From an uncultured Tateyamaria sp. (lineage in GTDB: Bacteria; Pseudomonadota; Alphaproteobacteria; Rhodobacterales; Rhodobacteraceae), in assembly GCF_947497045.1 (NCBI RefSeq), contig NZ_CANMEU010000004.1, forward strand, positions 410,841-474,840: DNA of 64,000 bases, read 5' to 3'. Shown here piece after piece: positions 1 to 7,942 of this stretch. Positions within the stretch are counted from its first letter, which is position 1. The number at the start of each line of letters is the position of its first letter. Position numbers and translations under genes: made by a program. The notes under the pieces are model-generated. The model had not been told where the DNA came from. It saw only the letters and a program-made list of their open reading frames with translations, and ran no database searches.

Positions 1-1
1 T

Positions 2-295
2 GTCATGGGAGAGGCAGAACGGCTGGTTCTGAACGCGGTCGAAGGGGCCGGGTTCATCGGCATCGCCGTGGCGCTCATGGGGCGCAGCCACCCGTTTGGG
101 GTGTTTCTCGCCGCAATCCTCTTTGGGTTCCTCTACCAGGGCGGGGCGGAACTTGCGCTCTGGACGTCGATCCCGCGTGAGTTGATCGTGGTCATCCAGG
201 CCCTTGTGATCCTGTTCACGGGCGCGCTCGACAACATGGTCCGGATGCCACTTGAACGCATATTCCTGGCCATTCGTCGGGGGGGCACGACATGA
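2..295 (+). CDS. ABC transporter permease, nucleoside/simple-sugar type (C-terminal part)
   Basis: This is the last ~97 residues of an inner-membrane permease; the open frame continues through the left edge of the window, so the start is not visible. The segment is hydrophobic, with membrane stretches around the GIAVALMG and FLAAILFGFLYQG motifs and a final helix, as in the BMP-associated purine nucleoside permeases (YufP/NupB-like). Its stop overlaps the start of the next permease (ATGA), so the two are translationally coupled and probably form a heterodimeric channel. The substrate is inferred from family resemblance only; the ATPase and binding protein must lie upstream of the window. Confidence 0.8.
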   Translation, partial: VMGEAERLVLNAVEGAGFIGIAVALMGRSHPFGVFLAAILFGFLYQGGAELALWTSIPRELIVVIQALVILFTGALDNMVRMPLERIFLAIRRGGTT

Positions 296-1266
296 ACTTT
301 CTCGCACTCTTTGATCTGTCGGTTCTGGACTCCACCGTCCGGCTTGCCGTGCCCTTGTTGCTGGCCTGTCTTGCCGGCCTGTTTTCGGAACGCGGGGGCA
401 TCTTTGATATCGGGCTTGAAGGCAAAATGCTGGCCGCCGCCTTCTTCTCGGCTGCCATCGCCGCCACAACCGGGTCGGTCTGGATCGGCTTGCTGGCCGG
501 GATCGGTGCCTCGCTGACGCTGTCCGCAGTGCACGGGGTCGCCTCGATCACCTTCCGTGGCAATCAGCTGATCTCGGGCGTTGCCATCAACTTTCTGGCC
601 GCCGGGCTGACCGTTCTCATTGCCCAAAGCTGGTTTCGGCAAGGCGGGCGCACGCCATCCCTGATCGGCGGCGGGCGGTTCGAGCCGATCACGCTGCCAT
701 TCGCAGATGCGCTCACCACGGTGCCATTCTTCGGGCCGCTGTATTCCGAACTGATCTCGGGCCACTCGATCCTTGTTTATGTGGCGCTGCTTTGTGTGCC
801 CGGTACATGGTACATCCTGTTCCGCACGCGCTTTGGGCTGCGGCTGCGGGCCGTGGGCGAAAACCCGGCAGCAGTGGACACGGCGGGCGTGTCGGTTGTC
901 GGCCTGCGGTTCGCGGCCGTCGGCATCTGCGGGATTCTGTGCGGGATCGCGGGGGCCTACCTTGCCACCGGCCTGCAGGCAGGCTTCGTCAAAGACATGA
1001 CTGCGGGGCGTGGGTTCATTGCGCTCGCCGCACTGATCTTTGCCAAATGGCGGCCCTGGCACGCATTGTGGGCAACGCTGCTGTTTGGATATCTTCAGGC
1101 CATTGCCCTGCGTCCGGACATTATCGAAGGGGCGCTTGGGTTCAAGGTACAGGTGCAACTGCTGGACGCAATGCCCTACATCCTGACGGTGGTAATCTTG
1201 GCCGGATTCGTGGGCAAGGCGATCCCGCCGCGCGCCGGCGGTGAGCCCTACGTCAAGGAACGTTAA
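292..1266 (+). CDS. ABC transporter permease, nucleoside type (second subunit)
   Basis: A 324-residue inner-membrane permease of the BPD_transp_2 family, full length for the YufQ/NupC-type partner subunit. Roughly eight hydrophobic segments are visible. The family signature around residues 36-47 (ERGGIFDIGLEG) and the EAA-like cytoplasmic loop around residues 185-200 (GLRLRAVGENPAAVDTAG) are present. The start overlaps the stop of the upstream permease by four bases. It most likely imports nucleosides or purine-like compounds; a simple-sugar substrate cannot be excluded from sequence alone. Confidence 0.88.
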   Translation: MNFLALFDLSVLDSTVRLAVPLLLACLAGLFSERGGIFDIGLEGKMLAAAFFSAAIAATTGSVWIGLLAGIGASLTLSAVHGVASITFRGNQLISGVAINFLAAGLTVLIAQSWFRQGGRTPSLIGGGRFEPITLPFADALTTVPFFGPLYSELISGHSILVYVALLCVPGTWYILFRTRFGLRLRAVGENPAAVDTAGVSVVGLRFAAVGICGILCGIAGAYLATGLQAGFVKDMTAGRGFIALAALIFAKWRPWHALWATLLFGYLQAIALRPDIIEGALGFKVQVQLLDAMPYILTVVILAGFVGKAIPPRAGGEPYVKER

Positions 1267-1347
1267 CAGCCCACCCGCTAAGGCCAGTTTATACACACTC
1301 ATCAAACCAGTTTGCTGCGCGGCGGCGAGACACCTTGATTTGGCGCA

Positions 1348-1368
1348 GAACCCGTCCTAACAGGGTTC
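1348..1368 (+). promoter_or_regulatory. Hairpin abutting the start codon of the TauE/SafE gene
   Basis: GAACCC (1348-1353) and GGGTTC (1363-1368) form a 6-bp stem with a 9-nt loop, ending directly before the ATG at 1369. The only Shine-Dalgarno-like bases (AGGG) sit in the 3' arm, but only three bases from the ATG. It may limit initiation or be the 3' hairpin of the transporter operon; there is no T tract. Confidence 0.4.
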
Positions 1369-2286
1369 ATGCAAATTTACCTGCCCATCGCCGAGGTATC
1401 GGTCAACGCCTTCCTTTTGCTGGGACTTGGCGGAATGGTGGGTATTTTGTCGGGCATGTTCGGCGTGGGCGGCGGGTTTTTGATGACCCCGCTGCTGTTC
1501 TTTATCGGCATCCCCCCCGCCGTGGCCGTTGCAACCGAAGCCAATCAGATCGTGGCGTCGTCCTTTTCGGGGGTTCTGGCGCATTTCAAGCGAAAGACGG
1601 TGGACCTCAGGATGGGGGTCGTGCTGTTGATCGGGGGATTGATCGGGGCCGCACTTGGGGTGGTGCTGTTCAACTATCTCAAGGCGCAGGGGCAGGTCGA
1701 TCTGCTGGTCAAGCTGTGCTACGTCGTTTTTCTGGGCGTGATCGGCGGGCTGATGTTCATCGAAAGCCTGAATGCGATCCGCAAGACCGCCAAAGGCGGC
1801 GCGGTCCCCACACGCAAGAAACACAACTGGATCCACAAGCTGCCGTTCAAGATGCGGTTTCGGGTGTCGGGCCTTTATATCAGCGTGATCCCACCCGTTC
1901 TGGTGGGGCTGTGTGTCGGTGTTCTGGCCGCAATCATGGGCGTTGGCGGCGGGTTCATCATGGTGCCTGCCATGATCTACCTGTTGGGGATGCCGACCAA
2001 GGTCGTTGTGGGCACGTCGCTGTTTCAGATCATTTTCGTGACCGCCTTCACCACGATGCTACATGCGACGACCAACTTTACCGTCGACGTGGTGCTCGCG
2101 GTTTTGCTGCTTGTCGGGGGCGTCGTTGGCGCACAGGTCGGCACCCGGATCGGGGTCAAGATGAAGGCCGAACAGCTGCGCATCCTGCTGGCGATCATGG
2201 TGTTGCTGGTCTGTGGCAAGCTGGCCTTTGATCTGCTGGTGATGCCCTCCGAGTTGTTCTCGATCGCAGCCGAAGGGGGACACTGA
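1369..2286 (+). CDS. TauE/SafE-family sulfite/organosulfonate exporter-like permease
   Basis: A 305-residue polytopic membrane protein of the TauE/SafE (old DUF81) family. Two similar halves are visible, each with a glycine-rich signature: GGMVGILSGMFGVGGGFLMTPLL near residues 20-42 and a matching GVLAAIMGVGGGFIMVPAM near 185-205. This internal duplication is typical of the family. A basic cytoplasmic loop (TRKKHNWIHKLP) lies mid-protein. The stop overlaps the start of the TIGR02186 gene (TGATG), a pairing I remember as common in Rhodobacterales and one that suggests a joint role. Transport of sulfite or a sulfonate is a family-level inference. Confidence 0.85.
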   Translation: MQIYLPIAEVSVNAFLLLGLGGMVGILSGMFGVGGGFLMTPLLFFIGIPPAVAVATEANQIVASSFSGVLAHFKRKTVDLRMGVVLLIGGLIGAALGVVLFNYLKAQGQVDLLVKLCYVVFLGVIGGLMFIESLNAIRKTAKGGAVPTRKKHNWIHKLPFKMRFRVSGLYISVIPPVLVGLCVGVLAAIMGVGGGFIMVPAMIYLLGMPTKVVVGTSLFQIIFVTAFTTMLHATTNFTVDVVLAVLLLVGGVVGAQVGTRIGVKMKAEQLRILLAIMVLLVCGKLAFDLLVMPSELFSIAAEGGH

Positions 2287-3035
2287 TGCGCTGGCTGATC
2301 GCCCTGCTGCTGCTCGCATTCCCCGTTGCTGCCGAAGAGGTGGTTTTGGGTCTGAGCCAGGATGAAATCGCCATCACCACCAGCTTTGATGGCTCCGAGA
2401 TATTCGTGTTCGGTGCGGTCAAACGCGAAGCCCCGATTCCCGAAGGCGAGTTGGGCGTGATCGTTACCATTGCAGGCCCATCCGTGCCCGTGACCGTGCG
2501 CCGCAAGGAGCGCCGTTTCGGGATCTGGGTCAACACCGATGGGGTCGAGATCGAGTCCGCACCCAGCTATTATGCTGTCGCCACCAGTGCCAATCTGGAC
2601 GAGGTATTGAGTGTACGCGAAAACCTGCGCCACAAGGTGTCGGTGCCCAGCATGATCCAGTCTGTCAGCGCGCCCAACACGGTGCTGGATGCCAGTGCCT
2701 ATGTCAGTGCGCTGATCCGCATTCGCGAAAACTCGGGCAATTTCCAACTGCTTGAAGGCAAGGTCGTCGTGGATGATGAGACCCTGTTTCGCACACGTAT
2801 TCGCCTGCCCGCGGCGCTGACCGAAGGGGCCTATGAGACCCGCATTTTTCTGACCCGCGATGGCAATATCGTGTCGCAATACGAAACGGCCATTGATGTG
2901 CGCAAAGTCGGGCTGGAGCGATGGCTGCACAGCCTGAGCCGCAACCAGCCCGTGGTGTATGGGCTTATGTCTCTGGCGATTGCGATCTTTGCAGGCTGGA
3001 GTGCATCAGCGGCATTTTCCCTGTTGCGCAACTAG
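2286..3035 (+). CDS. TIGR02186-family membrane-anchored protein
   Basis: A 249-residue protein with an N-terminal signal peptide (MRWLIALLLLAFPVAA, cleavage after AEE is plausible). A mostly beta, soluble periplasmic domain follows, then one C-terminal membrane segment (about residues 225-246). The family (TIGR02186, alphaproteobacterial transmembrane protein) has no assigned biochemical role. Translation is coupled to the upstream TauE/SafE gene through TGATG, which suggests it is an accessory subunit of that exporter. The gene ends at an intergenic repeat facing the convergent helicase gene. Confidence 0.8.
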   Translation: MRWLIALLLLAFPVAAEEVVLGLSQDEIAITTSFDGSEIFVFGAVKREAPIPEGELGVIVTIAGPSVPVTVRRKERRFGIWVNTDGVEIESAPSYYAVATSANLDEVLSVRENLRHKVSVPSMIQSVSAPNTVLDASAYVSALIRIRENSGNFQLLEGKVVVDDETLFRTRIRLPAALTEGAYETRIFLTRDGNIVSQYETAIDVRKVGLERWLHSLSRNQPVVYGLMSLAIAIFAGWSASAAFSLLRN

Positions 3036-3102
3036 CGCCCGGTCGAGGGCGCGAGAGGCCAGCCCCTCAAACTCCCCGCGGTATTTTTGGTCGAAAGAAA
3101 CC
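3035..3102. repeat. Dispersed intergenic repeat between convergent genes (copy 1)
   Basis: Two hairpins (GCGCCC/GGGCGC at 3035-3052, then GAGAGG-CCAG-CCCCTC at 3053-3068) are followed by CCCCGCGGTATTTTTGGTC at 3074-3092. That 19-mer recurs exactly, in inverse orientation, at 39069-39087, with eight more bases matching apart from one difference. It lies between the 3' ends of two convergent genes, so it may act as a bidirectional terminator or 3' end element. Confidence 0.7.
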
Positions 3103-3110
3103 GGACCCCG

Positions 3111-4643
3111 TCAGATTTCGGGCTCGGTTGCATCCAGGGTGAGCGGTGCGGCAGGTGTGCTGCGCAGATCATCAATGGTGAGCGGGTTTGTCGGCTTTGA
3201 CAGCCGGTTGCGCACCACCCAGATCAGCCGATCCTGCGCCCGTGTGATCGCCACATAGGCCAGCCGTTTCCACAGTGGCTGCCCGGCCTCGGATCGTCCC
3301 ATCCGCGCCGCGCCGTATAGGTCTGGCGCAAAGACCTGCACCGTGTCCCACTGGCTGCCTTGTGCTTTGTGGATCGTCACCGCCGCCCCGTGCAGGAACG
3401 TCGCCCCCATGCGCGCGGCGTAGGGGATGAACGGTTCTTCTTCATCCGGTTTTTCGATTTTCACAATGGAGGCCGCCGACACTTGAGGGTCCTCCGCCCC
3501 CATCACATGCAAACGCGAAAAGCCCGGCTTGCGCCCCTCCCCCAGATAGATCACCTGCGCCCCCTTGATCAGGCCGCGCGCCTCGAGGTCCAGCCGTTTC
3601 TTGCGATGTTTCAGCGGAAGTTCGAGGCCGTCGCAAATCAGCGGCTCCCCTTCGATCAGCGCATCCTGCGGCGCGCCATAGACATCGCGGAATGCGTTGA
3701 TCAGCCGGATGCGTGTGGCGTTGCGCCAGACCAGAACGGGGCTGCGCGCCATCAGATCAACCTCCACCCGCTGACCCCAGACAACGCGTTCGTCACGAGC
3801 GGCAGCCTCTTCCACCATCTTTTCAAAGCGGTAAAAGTCCACCTCGGGGTCCGCCAAAGCGTGCGCAAGGTCAAGGATCGGGTTGTCCGCCTCTTGCCGG
3901 TGGATGCGATTGAGGTTCAGCACGCGGGGGGCGGGCAGTTTTTCAAACACCATCGCACCGGATTGATTGACCGGGGCAAGCTGCGCCGGATCACCAAACA
4001 TCAACAGAGTGGGAAAGATTTCCTTGAGATCCCCGAACTGCTTGTCATCCAGCATCGACGCCTCGTCGATGAACCCGATATCCAGCGGTTCCTCGCGGCG
4101 TTTCCAACCTGTGATAAAGTCCGAACCGCGCAGGCCCGCCGCCGCCAATGCGCCGGGGATCGACTTGTTGCCCTGATAGAACGCATAGGCCCGGTCGAGG
4201 GCTTGGTCGGTCAGCCCTTCGACCTCGGGGCGGTCACCATTGCCTGCGAGCCACTCGGCAATCCGCTCGTATTCCGGGTCATAGACCGGCGTATAAAGAA
4301 TACGGTGGATCGTGGTCGCGGGCACCCCGCGAAAGCGCAAGACACTTGCCGCCTTGTTGGTGGGCGCGAGGATGGCGAGGGTGCGTTTGTCTTTACGCTT
4401 GCGTGATTCATAGTCGCCCGACACGATCTCGACTCCTGCCGCCTCAAGCGCCTTGTAAAGCTCGGCCAACAGCAGTGTCTTGCCCGACCCGGCCTTGCCC
4501 GTGATCGCCATGACGGAGGTTTTGGAGGACTTGGGCGGCATCAAAAGCGCGTCGTCCAGATCAACCCCCGCGCCGCGCAACATGTCCGTTACGGCATCAA
4601 AGGCGCTCGCCTGATCGTCAGAAAGGGAGAGGGTCGTCGTCAT
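3111..4643 (-). CDS. RecD/Dda-like SF1B ATP-dependent DNA helicase
   Basis: A 510-residue helicase-type ATPase. Walker A is TGKAGSGKT (about residues 50-58). Walker B with the DEAS signature is in GFIDEASMLD. The C-terminal UvrD_C_2-like region has VTIHKAQGSQWDTV and YVAITRAQDRL. This order matches short RecD2/Dda-type helicases that lack RecBC partners and act on DNA in repair or replication-fork processing. The ATG at 4643 is the end of a perfect hairpin in the leader (4643-4671), which holds the only good ribosome-binding site. It lies downstream of luxI on the same strand, so read-through is possible. Confidence 0.88.
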   Translation of the reverse strand: MTTTLSLSDDQASAFDAVTDMLRGAGVDLDDALLMPPKSSKTSVMAITGKAGSGKTLLLAELYKALEAAGVEIVSGDYESRKRKDKRTLAILAPTNKAASVLRFRGVPATTIHRILYTPVYDPEYERIAEWLAGNGDRPEVEGLTDQALDRAYAFYQGNKSIPGALAAAGLRGSDFITGWKRREEPLDIGFIDEASMLDDKQFGDLKEIFPTLLMFGDPAQLAPVNQSGAMVFEKLPAPRVLNLNRIHRQEADNPILDLAHALADPEVDFYRFEKMVEEAAARDERVVWGQRVEVDLMARSPVLVWRNATRIRLINAFRDVYGAPQDALIEGEPLICDGLELPLKHRKKRLDLEARGLIKGAQVIYLGEGRKPGFSRLHVMGAEDPQVSAASIVKIEKPDEEEPFIPYAARMGATFLHGAAVTIHKAQGSQWDTVQVFAPDLYGAARMGRSEAGQPLWKRLAYVAITRAQDRLIWVVRNRLSKPTNPLTIDDLRSTPAAPLTLDATEPEI

Positions 4644-4671
4644 GTCGCGACCCTACAGTTGGGTCGCGACA
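4643..4671 (-). promoter_or_regulatory. Perfect 11-bp hairpin covering the helicase ribosome-binding site
   Basis: On the transcript, TGTCGCGACCC and GGGTCGCGACA pair perfectly around a 7-nt loop. The 3' arm contains the GGG of the AGGG Shine-Dalgarno (7 nt spacing) and the A of the ATG at 4643. It sits between luxI and the helicase gene, has no T tract, and could be both a luxI 3' end and a translational lid on the helicase. Confidence 0.55.
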
Positions 4672-4702
4672 GGGGCCAGCGCGTTTCGCCGCGCGGCGGG
4701 AA

Positions 4703-5338
4703 TTAGGCTGTGCGTGCGAAAGGTTCGGGGGCGATTGTCCCGAAGGCGCGATCAAACCACTGGCGCGAACGCTCAAGCGGCACGCCCGCACGTTCTGCCA
4801 CCTTGGCGGCGGCACCTTGCTCGAAATGCCACAGCCCGACGCTGATCTGATCGCGGCCCGTGCCTGCGCTGCCCAGCACCTCTGGGGAGGAGCCGATCAT
4901 ACGGTAAATGCGGACCATGCGCGCATCAAAGACCCCGACGAAGTGTTCGACACCAAAATTCTGCATGATCTCACCCCCGCCCAGCATCAGCGCAGCGGCC
5001 ACGTGGCTACCAGCGCCACGGGTCAGGCAAAACCGGGTGCATTCCCAAATGACCGGGCTGGTAATGGGGCCAGAGATCAGATCGCCAAAGTGCTCGTTCA
5101 CCATAGTGCGCCCGGTCGTCGGCAGAAACCGCATGGACCCGCCATGGCTGCCGTCAGGTTCTTCCCAGATCACATAAAGCGGGTTCAGGTCATCATATTC
5201 GTCACGCTCGCACCCATCAGCATCAATGCTGACATCCCAGCCAAGTCGGGTTTTGAACTGATCCGCACGGTCGCGAAACATGGTGCGGGCAAGTTTGGGG
5301 TGATCAACCAAGTCGGAGGCATAAAGATAGCGCAGCAT
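4703..5338 (-). CDS. luxI: Acyl-homoserine-lactone synthase, LuxI family
   Basis: A 211-residue autoinducer synthase that joins an acyl group (from acyl-ACP) to S-adenosylmethionine to give an acyl-homoserine lactone. Invariant LuxI residues are at the expected positions: Arg24, Phe28, Trp34, Asp46, Asp49, Arg70, Glu99 and Arg102. The ATG is preceded by AAGGA at good spacing. It follows luxR on the same strand, 113 bases downstream, and has its own CtrA-like box (5385-5400) upstream. The acyl chain length cannot be read from the sequence. Confidence 0.93.
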   Translation of the reverse strand: MLRYLYASDLVDHPKLARTMFRDRADQFKTRLGWDVSIDADGCERDEYDDLNPLYVIWEEPDGSHGGSMRFLPTTGRTMVNEHFGDLISGPITSPVIWECTRFCLTRGAGSHVAAALMLGGGEIMQNFGVEHFVGVFDARMVRIYRMIGSSPEVLGSAGTGRDQISVGLWHFEQGAAAKVAERAGVPLERSRQWFDRAFGTIAPEPFARTA

Positions 5339-5384
5339 TTCAGGATTCCTTGTCAGACCAGAGCAGGTATGACCGAAACACTAC

Positions 5385-5400
5385 TTAAACGTGCGTTAAC
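5385..5400 (-). promoter_or_regulatory. CtrA-like box upstream of luxI
   Basis: On the plus strand the bases read TTAAACGTGCGTTAAC, that is TTAA-N7-TTAA followed by C, which is the full consensus for the alphaproteobacterial response regulator CtrA. It lies about 47-62 bases upstream of the luxI ATG. A GANTC (GATTC, 5344-5348), the CcrM methylation motif, sits next to the luxI ribosome-binding site. Assignment to CtrA is by consensus only. Confidence 0.6.
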
Positions 5401-5425
5401 GTCTAGACATTCTCGCGTACGATGT

Positions 5426-5443
5426 GTTGCCGCGCGTGGCAAC
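5426..5443 (-). other. Small hairpin just downstream of luxR
   Basis: GTTGCC (5426-5431) and GGCAAC (5438-5443) form a 6-bp stem with a 6-nt loop, 8 bases after the luxR stop. No T tract follows in the transcript, so it may be a weak pause or attenuator between luxR and luxI rather than a true terminator. Confidence 0.4.
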
Positions 5444-5451
5444 GGGGGGTG

Positions 5452-6183
5452 TCAGACGACAATCAGCCCCCGACTCATTGCCCGTGCGACCGCGTGGGTC
5501 GTGTTCATAGCACCCAGTTTAAACCGGGCGCTTTCGATGTAGACGCGCAGGGTATGCTCGGAAATGGCGAGCGTATCGGCCACCTGAGCGCGGCTGTATC
5601 CCATCGCAAGGAACGTCATCGCATCGACCTCTCGCGGGCTGAGGGACTGGGGTTGATCGGGCGTCCTCTCTGGTTCGAAATCAAGAGCCTTTTCGTTGAA
5701 GTAGTGGGCGATCAGGATCAGGTCGCGGCGGTGCGCATCTGTCCAGGCGGCCCAGATGTCGTCGTCGCAGGAGTGGCTGACGGTGAAAAGTGCGAACTGG
5801 CCGTTGGGCCCCCGGATAGGCACCGAGAACCCCTGGTTCCCGACGCCGTGTGATATAGCCTCTGCCTGAAAGGCGCGGGCGGCTTTGCTGGACCAATCGA
5901 GCCGCTTCCAATCAACGGGGTGAAACCTTTGAAAACAACCAAGAATAACTGGATCGACGCGGAGGTAGTTTTGCTCAAGATAGCGATCACGCCATGTGTC
6001 TGAATATGTCCCGCATCCGTACTGCGCCCCGGCGGAATCGACCCAATGATAGATGACATGACCAACCGAATAGTGGCTTTGGATCGCCTCGGTTGCGGCC
6101 TGTAATGCGTCCAGCCCCTCAGCTGTTTCCAAATCCCCCAAAATGACTTCCAACGGCTGCCTCGCCGTCGTGACGCTGACCAT
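5452..6183 (-). CDS. luxR: LuxR-family quorum-sensing transcriptional regulator
   Basis: A 243-residue regulator with an N-terminal autoinducer-binding domain (about residues 25-160) and a C-terminal LuxR-type helix-turn-helix (about 175-238, from SPREVDAMTFLAMGYS to TTHAVARAMSRGL). The ligand-pocket motif YLRVDPVI is present. It presumably binds the signal made by the adjacent LuxI and regulates transcription. The start used here overlaps the small upstream ORF by 65 bases. No convincing 20-bp lux box was found before luxI, so autoinduction of luxI by this protein is not directly supported. Confidence 0.9.
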   Translation of the reverse strand: MVSVTTARQPLEVILGDLETAEGLDALQAATEAIQSHYSVGHVIYHWVDSAGAQYGCGTYSDTWRDRYLEQNYLRVDPVILGCFQRFHPVDWKRLDWSSKAARAFQAEAISHGVGNQGFSVPIRGPNGQFALFTVSHSCDDDIWAAWTDAHRRDLILIAHYFNEKALDFEPERTPDQPQSLSPREVDAMTFLAMGYSRAQVADTLAISEHTLRVYIESARFKLGAMNTTHAVARAMSRGLIVV

Positions 6184-6325
6184 CTGCTGTATCCTTCATC
6201 GCGGCGATCTCGGCCATGGCAACGATTGCGGTGTCATCCAACTGTTCTGCCAAGTTTGGCATGTTGTTGGCCCGTGCAAAGGTCTTGAGGTCCGTAAGAA
6301 CGTCCAGTATCCAATCACTTCTCAT
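6119..6325 (-). CDS. Small conserved protein encoded ahead of luxR
   Basis: A 68-residue protein with a helical N-terminal half (MRSDWILDVLTDLKTFARANN, then AEQLDDTAIVAMAEIAAM) and a low-complexity tail. Similar small proteins with the MRxDWILDVLxDL opening are, from memory, frequent in Rhodobacteraceae, often beside regulators; no function is assigned. It has a good ribosome-binding site (AGGGAGAG) and a CtrA-like palindrome 22 bases upstream of its start. Its 3' end overlaps the start of luxR by 65 bases in another frame, so the two are almost certainly co-transcribed. Confidence 0.75.
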   Translation of the reverse strand: MRSDWILDVLTDLKTFARANNMPNLAEQLDDTAIVAMAEIAAMKDTADGQRHDGEAAVGSHFGGFGNS

Positions 6326-6346
6326 TCCCAGACTCTCCCTGAAGTG

Positions 6347-6363
6347 GTTAATGAATCATTAAC
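6347..6363 (-). promoter_or_regulatory. CtrA-like palindrome ahead of the small ORF-luxR unit
   Basis: GTTAATGAATCATTAAC is a perfect 8-bp inverted repeat with one central base. It contains TTAA-N7-TTAA (CtrA consensus), and the 7-bp spacer holds GAATC, a CcrM GANTC methylation site. It lies 22 bases upstream of the ATG of the 68-residue gene, a position compatible with overlap of the promoter. Regulator identity is inferred. Confidence 0.65.
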
Positions 6364-6477
6364 ACAACTATAGCATGAGCATTCTCACGCTGAAAATTCA
6401 CCTATTTCTACTCCCCAGAAATGGTGAGGGCGCTTTTTTTAACCCACTGAACCTGTTGAAGCCCCCGAGAATACGAA

Positions 6478-6513
6478 AACGCCCGCGACAACCAGAGGTG
6501 ATTCGCGGGCGTT
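6478..6513 (-). terminator. Rho-independent terminator of ccr
   Basis: In the minus-strand transcript a perfect 10-bp GC-rich stem (AACGCCCGCG / CGCGGGCGTT) with a 16-nt loop is followed by TTTTCG. It starts 26 bases after the ccr stop. Confidence 0.75.
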
Positions 6514-6539
6514 GAAGGCACATCCACAGCGTGTAGGGA

Positions 6540-7832
6540 TTAAGCGCGGGCCTCCAGCGCGTCTTCGAGGGTGCGCAGCCCGGTTTTAGGCGCTTGCACC
6601 AGCACCGACATATTGCCGGGCTTGTGTTCGTTACGCAGCATCTTCATGTGCGCGGCAGGCAGGTCGTTCCATTCGAACACTTCGGACATGCACGGGTCCA
6701 GACGGCGTTCGACCATCAGATGGTTGGCGGCCGAGGCTTGCTTGAGGTGCGCAAAGTGGCTGCCCTGCAAACGCTTTTGGTGCATCCACATATACCGGAC
6801 ATCAAAGGTACAGTTGAACCCGGTGGTGCCCGCGCAGATCACGACCATGCCGCCCTTCTTGCACACGAATGTCGACACCGGGAACGTGGATTCGCCGGGG
6901 TGTTCAAACACCATATCCACATTGACGCCCTTGCCGGTAATGTCCCAGATCGCTTTGCCAAACTTGCGCGCTTCCTTGAACCAGTCGTTATATTCCGGCG
7001 TGTTCACCGTAGGCATCTGCCCCCAGCAATTGAAATCCTTGCGGTTCAGGACGCCCTTTGCGCCCAGCTCCATCACGAAGTCGCGCTTGGATTCATCCGA
7101 AATGACCCCAATCGCATTGGCCCCGGCGGTGTTGATCAACTGGATCGCATAGGATCCCAAACCACCCGAAGCCCCCCAGACCAGGACGTTCTGACCGGGT
7201 TTCAGATCGTGAGGTTCGTGCCCGAACAGCATCCGGTAGGCGGTCGCAAGCGTCAGCGTGTAACACGCACTTTCTTCCCAGGTCAGGTGCTTGGGGCGGG
7301 GCATCAATTGCTGGCTTTGCACACGGGTGAACTGGCTGAAGGACCCGTCCGGTGTCTCATAACCCCAAATCCGTTGCGTTGGCGAATACATCGGATCGCC
7401 GCCGTTGCAGAATTCATCATCGCCATCATCCTGGTTGCAGTGGATTACCACCTCGTCCCCGACTTTCCAGCGTTTGACCCGGTCGCCCACGGCCCACACG
7501 ATACCCGACGCATCGGAGCCTGCGATATGATAGGGGTGCTTGTGCCCGTCAAAGGGGCTGATCGGCTGACCAAGCGCGGCCCACACCCCGTTATAGTTCA
7601 CGCCCGCCGCCATCACGAGGACGAGCACGTCATTGCTGTCAAGTTCCGGCACCTCGACCACCTCTTGCAACATGGCGCTGTCAGGTTCGCCATGGCGCTC
7701 GCGGCGGATCGCCCATGCGTACATTTGTTTGGGAACATAGCCCATCGGGGGTATCTCACCCATCTCGTACAGATCTTTTTCGGGCGCGTCGTAGGATGCA
7801 ATGCCCGTGTCAGTTGCAAGGTCGAGTGCCAT
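6540..7832 (-). CDS. ccr: Crotonyl-CoA carboxylase/reductase
   Basis: A 430-residue cytosolic enzyme that reductively carboxylates crotonyl-CoA with NADPH and CO2 to (2S)-ethylmalonyl-CoA, the key step of the ethylmalonyl-CoA pathway for acetyl-CoA assimilation. It is a zinc-free member of the MDR superfamily; the NADPH-binding Rossmann motif WGASGGLGSYAIQL is near the middle. The start at 7832 gives the family length and has GGAGG upstream; an in-frame upstream ATG at 7958 lacks support. A strong terminator follows. The gene lies upstream of and divergent from the mutase gene ecm, separated by two short genes. Confidence 0.95.
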   Translation of the reverse strand: MALDLATDTGIASYDAPEKDLYEMGEIPPMGYVPKQMYAWAIRRERHGEPDSAMLQEVVEVPELDSNDVLVLVMAAGVNYNGVWAALGQPISPFDGHKHPYHIAGSDASGIVWAVGDRVKRWKVGDEVVIHCNQDDGDDEFCNGGDPMYSPTQRIWGYETPDGSFSQFTRVQSQQLMPRPKHLTWEESACYTLTLATAYRMLFGHEPHDLKPGQNVLVWGASGGLGSYAIQLINTAGANAIGVISDESKRDFVMELGAKGVLNRKDFNCWGQMPTVNTPEYNDWFKEARKFGKAIWDITGKGVNVDMVFEHPGESTFPVSTFVCKKGGMVVICAGTTGFNCTFDVRYMWMHQKRLQGSHFAHLKQASAANHLMVERRLDPCMSEVFEWNDLPAAHMKMLRNEHKPGNMSVLVQAPKTGLRTLEDALEARA

Positions 7833-7942
7833 GTCAGCCTCCGTTTGGAATTTCTGTGCCGCAGCGCAGAATCGCAGCGTGTTCAGGCTGAATATGACCT
7901 CAAACGCAACATTGCAACACATGATGCGTCTATTTTGTAACT

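Noticed and set aside
133..1305. 390-residue minus-strand frame opposite the second ABC permease
   Set aside because: It is antisense to a clear membrane permease gene and has the Arg/Gln/Gly-rich composition typical of GC-rich shadow frames.
5339..5451. Search for a lux box between luxR and luxI
   Set aside because: No 20-bp dyad with the CTG-N10-CAG pattern was found; the CtrA-like box is the only clear site.
6427..6440. GAGGGCGCTTTTTTT as a plus-strand terminator
   Set aside because: There is no upstream stem of meaningful length and no plus-strand gene ends there.
7906..7919. Direct repeat GCAACA-TT-GCAACA upstream of ccr
   Set aside because: Only six bases long with no second copy at other ethylmalonyl-CoA genes in the window; too weak to call an operator.
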